From the NCBI GenBank assembly GCA_027596945.1, contig JADGJH010000933.1:1-12040 (forward strand): a stretch of DNA of 12,040 nucleotides, read 5' to 3'. Shown piece after piece: positions 1 through 7,353 of the stretch. The stretch is from Physocladia obscura (lineage: Eukaryota; Chytridiomycota; Chytridiomycetes; Chytridiales; Chytriomycetaceae). The first letter of the stretch is position 1; every line of letters begins with the position of its first letter. The notes under the pieces were generated by a model. The model did not search any database. It was not told the origin of the DNA and was given only the letters and a program-made list of their open reading frames with translations. Made by a program: the position numbers and the translations under genes.

Positions 1-783
1 GGACCCCAAAAAGTGTGTAATCACTAATCAAGTGAAATCATGGGGAATTTGAAATGGACTGATTAGGCATGAAAAAGACTATAAGAAGGCTGTTGGATTT
101 TGACTTTTGAAAGCATTCTAAAATAACTCTCTACCCAAAACTACTATCAAGTTTAAGGCTCACAACAATACTAAGCCTTGCAACTCAAAAACCAACATTC
201 TACCTTTACAACCTGATCTACTATCAAGCTTCTGAAGCTCCCCCTCCAGGTGAAAAACCAACACTGATGGTTTGACACACTCCAAAAAAGATTTTATCCA
301 AGGTTGAAAAACACACAAAAAATTCTCCTGCAGAAGAAGAGAATCTTCAGCATGTGATTTTGAAGAAATCATCATGACAATGTCAAAACATGTGTTTGTA
401 AACATGTCACATCTTTTGAAACAAGATCATAAATGCAAAGAAGGTGCTGTGCCATAATGTTCTCATAGTCTTTTTTTGTAAGGCAAGGTAAAGTTCCAAC
501 TCCAAAAACCATGTGAATCCTGAATATTTTGAGCTCAGTAATCCAGTTTATCCAGTCTAGCTTGCTCCAGCTTATCAGCAGTCATGTTTCTCAAGGCTGG
601 CCACATATAATGTCCATAAATTCAAATATAAGGTACATGCAACATATTTGGAGGGATGGCAGCATGAATTTCAAAAGTTGGATCAAAATTGTAAAGTGCA
701 TTCTTGATGTATGGCATTTGTCCTCTATGCTTGAATAAATTTTCTTAAACTAGCAAACTCATCTTGACCATTGATAATTCATA
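1..783 (-). pseudogene. Decayed minus-strand protein remnant, possibly an old transposase (left of the Tc1 insertion)
   Basis: No intact gene is present. Read on the minus strand, several stretches look protein-like in successive frames separated by stops. They are IPPNMLHV at about 645-670, GHYMWPALRNM at about 580-612, SHGFWSWNFTLPYKK at about 473-519, and YENIMAQHLLCIYDLV at about 415-469. An 81-codon open stretch follows at 405-160. The order of a short LH motif, then H-x-W-P, then an FTLPYKK block is reminiscent of DDE-type fungal transposases of the Plavaka/CACTA kind, but I cannot confirm a family. The stretch contains no CpG dinucleotide. It reads towards position 1 and probably continues beyond the left edge. 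Alternatives are another repeat-encoded protein or chance similarity in AT-rich DNA. Confidence 0.35.
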
Positions 784-802
784 CAGTCTGTCCCACAAAA
801 AT
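784..802 (+). repeat. Left terminal inverted repeat of the Tc1 element
   Basis: CAGTCTGTCCCACAAAAAT. This is identical over 19 bases to the reverse complement of 1851-1869, and is preceded by TA at 782-783. Confidence 0.93.
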
Positions 803-807
803 AAAAA

Positions 808-1829
808 ATGTACACTGAACATGAAATAGAGTGCATCCTTGATTTATGCAAGACCCACATCCACTGGGATGTCATTACGGAGAAATTAAATAAGCCTTCT
901 GCTAATCTCCGCTCTTGGTACTGTGAGTTCATGAAGAACAAGGGTTTACCCCAAAACCACACCTCCGCAAAAAAGTCACTGATGGCTGCACAGGCCTCCA
1001 ACTCAAAAAAATCATCTCCAAGAATTCAATGATGCCTGTCAGAGACATTAAGGTGGAGCTTGAGTAGCACCTTGGACCTGGATCTGTTATCCTGTCAAAA
1101 TCAACAATCAACAGATTTGAGCTTGAAAACAACCTCATCCTCCACCAACTTTGGAAGAAATCTCTACTCTCTGAGCAAAATCAACAGAAAAGGCTCGAAT
1201 TCACAAAGATTCAGCTTGATAATGTGGATTGGTTGGAGTGCAATACAATCTAGAGTGATGAAACTACAGTCTGAAAGTGTCCCAAGAGTCAAGAACTGTG
1301 CTACAGATGTCACTTCAGTATTGTTCGTGAGGAATTGCCCACAGATCATCAATTGCAGGGAGGTGGATTTTCAGTCATGTTTTGCTTCAGTGGATTTGGT
1401 CTCAGCCCCGTTGTTGCTCTTGAAGGCAGCCAAAATCAGGGCACCTACAAGGAAACACTGCAGAACTATCTTATACCAGAATTACGTGCAGCAAAGGAGG
1501 AGTATGGTGTAGATTTGGTCTTTATGCAGGACAATGCATCTTGCAACAAAGCCAAATCAGTCTTGGATTTTCTGGCTGAACAACACGTTTCTGTCCTGGA
1601 ATGGTCCCCAAGTAGCCTGGATCTGAACCCAATAGAGAATTTATGGCATATTCTTAAGGTTCAAAGACAAAAGAAATTTGGGATGCCTTGGACTAGAGAG
1701 GCTTTAATTGACCAAATATTTGCAGTATGGGAGGAATTTGATGATTCTCTTTGTGATTCTCTTTTATTTTCTATTCATAACAGATTGGAAGAGTGTGTGA
1801 GGAAAAAGGGTTGTTGGACAAGGTATTAA
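808..1829 (+). pseudogene. Tc1/mariner transposase (DD34E), inactivated
   Basis: This encoded the cut-and-paste transposase, which binds the terminal repeats and inserts at TA. Codons 1-74 from ATG 808 hold the N-terminal helix-turn-helix part. The frame then shifts near the A-run at about 1004-1010, and the rest continues in the frame of 1032-1829. Stops lie at 1065-1067 (TAG), 1251-1253 (TAG, directly before the S-D-E-T that holds the first catalytic Asp, GAT 1257) and 1272-1274 (TGA). The second Asp is in the MQDNA motif, and the Glu is in DLNPIENLW exactly 34 residues later, giving the DD34E signature. Total span is about 340 codons, the normal family length. The usual S-P-D-L-N-P-I-E motif reads S-S-L-D-L-N-P-I-E here. 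The upstream part has decayed more than 1335-1829, which is open throughout. Confidence 0.9.
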
Positions 1830-1850
1830 ATAAAATTTTGTGAGTGTTTG

Positions 1851-1869
1851 ATTTTTGTGGGACAGACTG
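1851..1869 (-). repeat. Right terminal inverted repeat of the Tc1 element
   Basis: ATTTTTGTGGGACAGACTG. This is the exact reverse complement of 784-802. The next base is C (1870), and only then comes TA (1871-1872), so the target duplication is offset by one base on this side. Confidence 0.93.
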
Positions 1870-3103
1870 CTAGTGCTCCTTCATTATTGCTGCTGTTTTT
1901 AAACCCCAATGTGAGCAAGGCTTTCCACATTGATCAGTATCTGATAGCTTAACAAAGCAACAGCTCATTGGTAATATTTTACACATTGGCCATACAGTTG
2001 CATTCATAGCTTGTGTTGTACAAACCAACACTTGTAAGCTTTTAAGAATGGATAATTCTTTTCACTGACTTTTTGAGCAGTTATCATCAATCTTAGCATT
2101 TAGTTTGTTTGGATGGATTTTGCTGATGTTGCTAAAGTTAATTAGTAAGAAATGAAATGATTTATTGCTTCTCAATTGATTTTTTGGCTGAAATGCATAG
2201 CAATAAAAAATTTGCATTCCTTTGCCAAAAAGCATACATTATTTAACATTGACCCAAAAGCTAAAAACTTGTACACTTACAAATAAATGCCTGTAGCTTT
2301 ATGCCATCAATCAGAATATTTTGGTCCCATGAAAATGGATCTGAATATATTGACTTTTTTCAAATTCACAATATTTTCAGTAGCCTGAAGATGTACAAAG
2401 TAAAATTGGCTGTTAAATTTTGAAGCCAGACTTTTATTTAAATTCAGCTGTTGTGATAGTTCCAATATATGCAATTAATCCAAAATGAACAAAAAGGCAA
2501 ATCTGAAAAATTTTACTGATAGAAATTCATTGGCATGGCTTTGTCAGGTTGAGTGCCATCTAATCTGTGATAATCAGGACCACTATCTTCATCACAAGTA
2601 TGGGGGTCATGCAGAAATATTGTATGGCTGGGAGCATATTATAAGTGCAATACTTTATAAATACATAAAAAATGTATTTGAAATACAATTATAATGCCTA
2701 AATTCATTTAAAATGCATTCTCAATGTTTTGAATTGTTTTTGTTTATTATAAATTTGCATTTTCAATGCTATCAAGGCATTGTGAACAGGATCAATTTAT
2801 TTTCAAGGTAATCAATCTCATTAATGCTTTTGTACTTTACATGCAATACTAAAAGTGCAATAATCTCATTTTGAATTTATTATTTAGTCATTGTATGAAT
2901 TGCACATGCATCAAATATGAAGACAATTTATTATTATAAATTTTTTAAATTGCAAATATATTGTAAATGGCTCCAACTAATAACATATATATTTTAAGCA
3001 ATGCTTTTCCATCTAAACAATTTATTATACTGTCATGATAATATTTGGGGATTTTCCTGATGTATGATGGATCAGTTGGGAAAACTGTTGCTCACCCTTT
3101 TTA
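1870..3103. other. AT-rich, CpG-free gene desert; probable continuation of the old repeat
   Basis: No convincing gene is present. Reading base by base I found no CpG between 1588 and 3103; CpG reappears at 3104 and is common thereafter. On the minus strand, short protein-like pieces occur (for example around 2525-2635, a D/H/P-rich stretch followed by a hydrophobic segment at about 2450-2520). These could be the N-terminal half of the decayed coding sequence seen at 1-783, with the Tc1 element inserted between the two halves. The plus strand has only a 69-codon open stretch at 2485-2694 with no recognisable motif. ATTGCA/TGCAAT-like words recur between about 2640 and 2970. Confidence 0.6.
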
Positions 3104-3673
3104 CGATTACATTTAAAAGGGATTGATTGTTTTTACAATTGTCCATTAATAAAGTCAGTATTGATCGTTTAACTTCATTAAAATAAGCAAAGATAGACCG
3201 CTTGAGCATTATTGCTGCTTGCTGTGATTTTTCTTTCTTTGAGTGGAATCAAGAGTGACAAGTTATTGTGTGTTGTTTTGATTTGGGTAAAGAATTTGTT
3301 TTCAACTTAGTCACTGCTGCGAAATTACTTCTTGACTATTTTGTCCAGGTCAGTCTGACGGTCTTTCACTGAATTCCAAGGAGGCGAAAGACGATTAACC
3401 TTTCACAAAAAACCGGCTGGAAAACCTTAAGCAATAGGAATAAAGTTGGTGGTTTTGGGTCCCAAAATTTTCTTACCAACCCAACAGGAGATTACTTCCA
3501 GTTCAGCATCTTCGTGGCTGTTTGTTCTTGTTGAAAGTTTAACGTCTCCGTGCGGCGGCAAACGACTTTAGTTTGCTTGTTCGATCTTGGGGTCTTTTTG
3601 AAAGTTTCTTTCAGAAAAAAATCAATCCACTCCACTCGCACGCCACACTTACCCAATATTCGACAATACAATT
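3104..3673 (+). promoter_or_regulatory. Upstream region of the UBL3-type gene
   Basis: This stretch has no gene. Base composition changes here from CpG-free repeat DNA to ordinary CpG-containing sequence. It should hold the promoter and 5' UTR of the gene starting at 3674. I see no clear TATA box at a normal distance. A pyrimidine-rich stretch ending in CAG at about 3596-3615 could be the end of a 5' UTR intron, but this is weak. An inverted repeat inside it is listed separately. Confidence 0.4.
3445..3480. repeat. Nested inverted repeat upstream of the UBL3-type gene
   Basis: An outer arm GTTGGT (3445-3450) pairs with ACCAAC (3475-3480). An inner palindrome, TTTTGGG (3453-3459) and CCCAAAA (3461-3467), is separated by one base. 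It lies about 195 bp before the start codon. It may be a protein-binding palindrome or a small structured element, and its role is unknown. Confidence 0.55.
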
Positions 3674-4475
3674 ATGGCCGAGAATCCAAGCCTTGCCGAT
3701 ACTGCTGAACTTCTTCAAGTTGACACCCAAAAACAGACGCCAGCCCCAGCCAAATCAGTCATTCTGGACAAAGTCCCTGATGATAAAGTTGGCGTTCGAC
3801 TCCTCCTTGTCAGTGGTCTAAAGACAGACTTGCTTTTTGACCAAACAGATTCAATTGATACTGTCAAATCGGCTATATTCTCGACCTGGCCAGAAGGTTC
3901 TTTTCTTTTTCCCTTATACGTTCGTGTTTTTTGGTTTTGTATTCGGACCTGCCCCATTGTTCTCAATTTAAAAGACGCCTGGGCTTGATCGAAATCTGAT
4001 TTCAAACTCCGATACCTATCCATTTATAATACAACTTTTTTTTTGATCTGCCTTTTAAAACTCTTGATAAATCCATTTTGTAAATGTGTGAGATTGTTTT
4101 TTGTTTTGGCTGACACACAACACACACATTTATTAGATTGGACTGGCGAAAAACCTGAAACTGCCGCGAATTTGCGCGTTCTACTGCGTGGAAAGTTTCT
4201 AGAGCCGAATTTATCTTTATCTGGTTTGCATGCTGGTTTTTTTTTGTTCGTACTTTATTGACTGACTGTTTACTGACTTTTTTTTTCAACAATCCCTGCC
4301 CATCCAAGATTCGAAATTTCCCCTGGGACAAATGACAACTTGCCACCTCCTGATTAAAAATGGCGCACCTCCTGAATTAGTCCAGTCGCCAACAGCAAAC
4401 ACGACAGCAGCGAGAAATACTGCGGGCGCGAGACCACAAGAGCCAGGATCTGGTTGTCGATGTATCATTATGTGA
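3674..4475 (+). CDS. UBL3: UBL3/MUB-type membrane-anchored ubiquitin-fold protein
   Basis: The predicted protein has 158 residues from three exons: 3674-3896, 4137-4223 and 4309-4475. The introns are 240 and 85 nt, with GT-AG ends and matching phases. Residues about 38-122 form a ubiquitin-like fold (VRLLLVSG, then the W-P-E-D-W of this family, then L-R-V-L-L-R-G-K-F, then C-H-L-L-I-K). The C-terminus is G-C-R-C-I-I-M, a CaaX box (Cys155) with a second Cys153 that could be palmitoylated. In this family prenylation anchors the protein to the plasma membrane and vesicles, where it helps recruit E2 enzymes or sort cargo. The CaaX box in the third exon confirms the splicing. A Met in the last position usually favours farnesylation. 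The 37-residue N-terminal extension is longer than in the animal protein. The ATG at 3674 is the first in frame. Confidence 0.88.
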
Positions 4476-4505
4476 CATCATTTCTGCAAATCTTTAAAAA
4501 CGATA

Positions 4506-4511
4506 AATAAA
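4506..4511 (+). terminator. Likely polyadenylation signal of the UBL3-type gene
   Basis: AATAAA lies 31 bases after the stop codon and is followed by a GT-rich stretch (4513-4530). It sits in the 100-bp gap before the GPATCH4-type gene, so the same gap must also serve as that gene's promoter. A T-run at 4547-4562 follows, just before the next ATG. Confidence 0.5.
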
Positions 4512-4575
4512 TTGTGTGTGCGTGTGCGCGTTTATGCGCTTTGCGGTTTTTTTTTTTTTTTTGTTGAAAAAGTTG

Positions 4576-5775
4576 ATGTCGTTTGGAGGAATTGGATCTG
4601 GAAATAGTGTTGGGAACATCCTTGCATCCTCATGGGCAGAAGGAAACTTTGGTGCATCAGACGATCACGATGTATCTTTGGCATCATCGCATCTCAAGAA
4701 GCTGGGCTGGAAGCATGGTGAAGGATTGGGGAAAAAACGAGGTCAGAGAAACAAGATGGCCATGAACGCAATCAAATTAACGAAAGTAAAACAGACGGAA
4801 TAAATCGAGCAATTAGCGTCAGTTTCAAAAAGGATACCAAAGGTATTGGCGAAAGCTCTAAAGACGAATTCGCTTTTACTTGGTGGGACCACGTTTTCAA
4901 CAAGGCAGCTACACAGATTAAAATTCACAAGGACGACGATGGTGAAGTTAAAGTTAAACTAGAAAAAAACTCGAAAAAGGAGAAGAAACTGCTCTATGGC
5001 AGTTTTGTCAAGACTTCGTGAGATTTATTTATTCTTTTGTATTATTTTCTGTTCTAAACGATAGTTATCTGGCAGAAGTGGAAACGAAAGTGATGATGAC
5101 GACAAAGACTATTCAGTTAAAGTTACAGATGAAGAGTTGTTCAAAGCATGTGAAGGGCGGACTGCAAGAAAAGGGGCTCGAGCCGAGCAACCCGGAAAAC
5201 TGAAACGCGCTATTGTTGAATCCAAAAGCGATGATGAAAAGAATGTATCGACTGATTTGAAAGCGCCGGTGGCTTTGGCCGAAAATGCAAAATCAAAGAA
5301 ACGGAAAGACAGAAGCAGTAAAAAACGCAAGCTCTCCGATAGTGGCGTTGCTGAGACCTTTTCAGAGATGAATGAGGCAGTGGTTACGAAAAAGAAACGA
5401 AAAGACGCGAGTGGCAAAAAGCAAAAACACTCAGCTTTTGACAAGAGCTTGCCTGACTCGACAGCGATAGTTCCGGCGGAGGAATCGAAGAAAAAAAAGA
5501 AACGAAATAATCGCGAGATCGAAGAGCAGGACATTAAAAGCGAAGCCCAATCAGATTCATTTACAATCGCAAAACACAAAAAGATCAAGAAATCAAAAAA
5601 TGTTGCAGTTGTCGATGAAGTTCCCCGAAAGTCTGGTCAAGAAAAAGTGGATACTGAAGAAGAAAAATATAATGACTCGGATCTGAAAGAACGAAAAGGC
5701 AAGAAATCAAAAAAAACGCAGCTGGAAAACAATGATGGACTAGTAGAACAGGAGAAAAGCAAGAAAAGAGAATAG
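4576..5775 (+). CDS. GPATCH4: G-patch domain protein, GPATCH4 type (nucleolar)
   Basis: The predicted protein has 362 residues from exons 4576-4741, 4795-5017 and 5076-5775. The introns are 53 and 58 nt; the first uses the weak donor GTCAGA. The G-patch lies at residues about 36-76 (LKKLGWKHGEGLGKK, then DGINRAISV and KKDTKGIG). It is followed by the family-typical WWDHVFNKAA (85-94) and a TDEELFKACEGRTA block (about 147-160). The remainder is a Lys/Glu/Ser-rich, low-complexity tail with several KKRK-type nuclear or nucleolar signals. G-patch proteins of this type activate DEAH-box RNA helicases (DHX15/Prp43 class) in ribosome or snRNA maturation. Only splicing brings the G-patch, the WWDHVFNKAA block and the ACEGRTA block into one frame. 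An in-frame ATG at 4516 would add residues coded by the poly-T run and is less likely. Confidence 0.88.
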
Positions 5776-5794
5776 AAAAGTACATGTTGTACAT

Positions 5795-5800
5795 TTTATT
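5795..5800 (-). terminator. Likely polyadenylation signal of the COX7a-like gene
   Basis: AATAAA on the minus strand, 70 bases after the COX7a-like stop codon. It lies only 20 bases after the stop codon of the convergent GPATCH4-type gene, so the two transcripts probably overlap at their 3' ends. Confidence 0.4.
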
Positions 5801-5869
5801 TCGGTAAAAGCGCAATATTGTTGAAACTTTAATCCTTCTGTAAAATTCGAAAATGATCATGAGAAAAAA

Positions 5870-6239
5870 TTATTCAAAGTGAATAAAATGAGTCACCTTA
5901 TGCAAGACATGTCTCCACCACGAGTCGGCGGCACCGACCAATCCAGTGCTCACAACAACTACGGCAACTCCGAACCAGAGACCATCGTATCTTCTACGAG
6001 CGTAGGTTGGAATGTTGGAATCTTGCTATAATGTTCAACAAAAACAAAACCAGTCAGTGCACAAACAAACAACGGGAAATTGTACAAACCTGCCAGAAAC
6101 GACGAAGAGTAATTTCTTTTGCTCTGAAAGAGTTCTATTTTTGTTTTATTTATCGTCAGACACGAAGCGAGAGATTTTGTTTGTCCATTTCAACTTGACT
6201 CACTTCACCGATTCCGAAAATGGCTTTTCCAAGAGACAT
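5870..6239 (-). CDS. COX7: Cytochrome c oxidase subunit 7a-like small inner-membrane protein
   Basis: The predicted protein has 72 residues from three exons read leftwards: 6239-6209 (31 nt), 6121-6090 (32 nt) and 6025-5870. The introns are 87 nt (GTGAAG...AG) and 64 nt (GTTTGT...TATAG, with a CTGAC branch-like site). The phases fit: 31 + 32 = 63 nt, then a clean codon boundary. The protein begins MSLGKAIFGI. It then carries RRFWQQDSNIPTYARRR, matching the (K/R)-x-F-Q-x-D-x-x-I-P-x-Y core of COX7a, followed by a single membrane helix (about residues 38-53) and a short His/Lys-rich tail. COX7a is a nuclear-encoded, single-helix accessory subunit of respiratory complex IV, also linked to supercomplexes. 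The absence of a long presequence fits the family in fungi. The identification rests on the short core motif and overall size. Another small inner-membrane subunit is the main alternative. Confidence 0.65.
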
Positions 6240-6518
6240 CTGTGGGGCCGAAGACAAACGATAGGCAGCTGTTAGAAATATTCTAGTTGAAGACGAACCG
6301 ATTGACATTGGATGTGCTGGATCGATTGCGGATACTCAGGTTGTGGATGCCCGTCAGTCTCACCTTTTTTTCCTTTTTTTTTTTTTGAATGAAGATGGAG
6401 AAAATCTCTGTGGTGGAAATTGGATTTTGACTGCAAATAAAACGAAATGCATTGTATTTATTGCCCTTTTTTTTTTTTACTTTCTTTTTTAAATCTTATA
6501 TAGTAAAAAACAATAGCA
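6240..6518. promoter_or_regulatory. Shared divergent promoter between the COX7a-like and helical-repeat genes
   Basis: This 279-bp interval separates two divergently transcribed genes and must contain both promoters. It has long T-runs on the plus strand (about 6366-6385 and 6469-6478) and a TATATAG at 6497-6503. The TATATAG is only 16 bases before the ATG at 6519, too close for an ordinary TATA box. A plus-strand open stretch within it (from about 6265) is discussed in the findings. Confidence 0.5.
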
Positions 6519-7345
6519 ATGTCAACGACGCGTACGTTCTCACGTGATGAAAAGAAAGCGCTTCAGGCGTCGCTTTACGTGAACCAGACACATGTGTTGC
6601 TGCATAATTTAGTGTCAGCTTCTCACGCAGACGTTCGTTTGCAAGGTATCCTTCATTTCTCTTTCTTGAAAAAAATAAAAGAAAATAAAAAAGAATTGGT
6701 CAAGTGTAGCATGTGCAGACCTTGCTCAACTTTTCTATCACGGTGGTGTTTTGGAGAGTGTAAGAAATTGTTTCTTGGTTGAATGAGATGAACCCTGATT
6801 ATTTGAAAGTATATTCTTGAGGACCCAAAGCCGATTGATGTGTTGTTGGCGATCAGTCTTGCTGCAAACGAGCCATTAAATCTGAGAATTGTAAGATGAT
6901 TTGTTTTTTATCGGCTTCCTCCACACTTCTCAGACTCACTGTTTGTTCTTACTTTTACTATTATCTTTCACTCTGATATCGCCAGCAAGCGTTGCAAACA
7001 TTGAGCAGTTTATGCATGTTGACTGACGAAGTGCGATTTTTGATATGCAACAGAAAAGGCGCTATAAAACTGATGCGACTGTTTCACGACCGCAACGATA
7101 TGATTGTAAGAAGATTTCAAGAGAAGCACTCGGCATATTGCGTACTTACACGCGTTTGTTGAATTTAGAGAAAATGGGCGGTGCACTGTTTCTTTTTGCT
7201 CATGATCAAAAATTTCCGGCGATACCCCCAGTTACTCAGTGGAAGAAAGCTGGCGGACACGCTGACATCGATATCGATAGAGGATTGGAGTAGGTTCCGG
7301 TACAATGATGCGGAGCGGATGCTGCAAATAATGAATACCACATAA
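6519..7345 (+). CDS. Small armadillo/helical-repeat-like protein, function unknown
   Basis: The predicted protein has 181 residues from five exons: 6519-6645, 6719-6759 (41 nt), 6810-6890, 6986-7105 and 7169-7345. The introns are 73, 50, 95 and 63 nt, all GT-AG with consistent phases. It is built almost entirely of predicted amphipathic helices: residues about 9-56, 57-83 (PIDVLLAISLAANEPLNLRI), 84-123 (LQTLSSLCMLTDEVRFLI), 124-150 (RKWAVHCFFLLMI) and a terminal W-S-R-F-R-Y-N-D-A-E-R-M-L motif. Spacing and hydrophobic pattern suggest an ARM/HEAT-type solenoid of about four repeats. I do not recognise a specific family. The conserved-looking W-x-x-x-x-Y-N-D-A end and immediate stop suggest a natural C-terminus. 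It has no signal peptide or membrane segment, so a cytosolic scaffold role is likely. The glycosidase frame begins 8 bp after its stop. Confidence 0.7.
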
Positions 7346-7353
7346 GAAAATAC

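Larger units (their letters stand above)
784..1869 (+). mobile_element. Tc1/mariner-type DNA transposon, full length but dead
   Basis: The element is 1086 bp, bounded by perfect 19-bp terminal inverted repeats, and encodes a recognisable Tc1-like transposase spanning almost the whole interior. On the left it is preceded directly by TA (782-783), the target dinucleotide of the superfamily, and it begins CAGT as Tc1 ends usually do. On the right one extra C (1870) separates the repeat from the TA at 1871-1872. Unlike its surroundings, it keeps about eight CpG dinucleotides (for example 878, 1325, 1483, 1586), which suggests it is younger than the sequence it sits in. Confidence 0.9.

Noticed and set aside
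2485..2694. Plus-strand 69-codon frame in the AT-rich desert
   Set aside because: It has no recognisable motif and lies in CpG-free decayed DNA. The minus strand looks at least as protein-like.
5109..5588. Minus-strand Ser/Phe-rich open frame of 159 codons
   Set aside because: It is the complement of the Lys/Ser-rich tail of the GPATCH4-type gene and has no motif of its own.
5888..6001. Plus-strand frame starting MSHLMQDMSPPRVGG, ending at a GTAGG donor
   Set aside because: It is antisense to the last exon of the COX7a-like gene, which gives a better protein, and no following plus-strand exon could be found.
6497..6503. TATATAG as a TATA box for the helical-repeat gene
   Set aside because: It is only 16 bases before the start codon, too close for a normal TATA-directed start with a 5' UTR.
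6891..6985. Short hydrophobic open frame from ATG 6896 that could be a signal-peptide exon for the glycosidase
   Set aside because: It is the pyrimidine-rich interior of an intron of the helical-repeat gene, where Phe/Leu/Ser codons arise by chance, and no donor linking it to 7316-7354 is evident.
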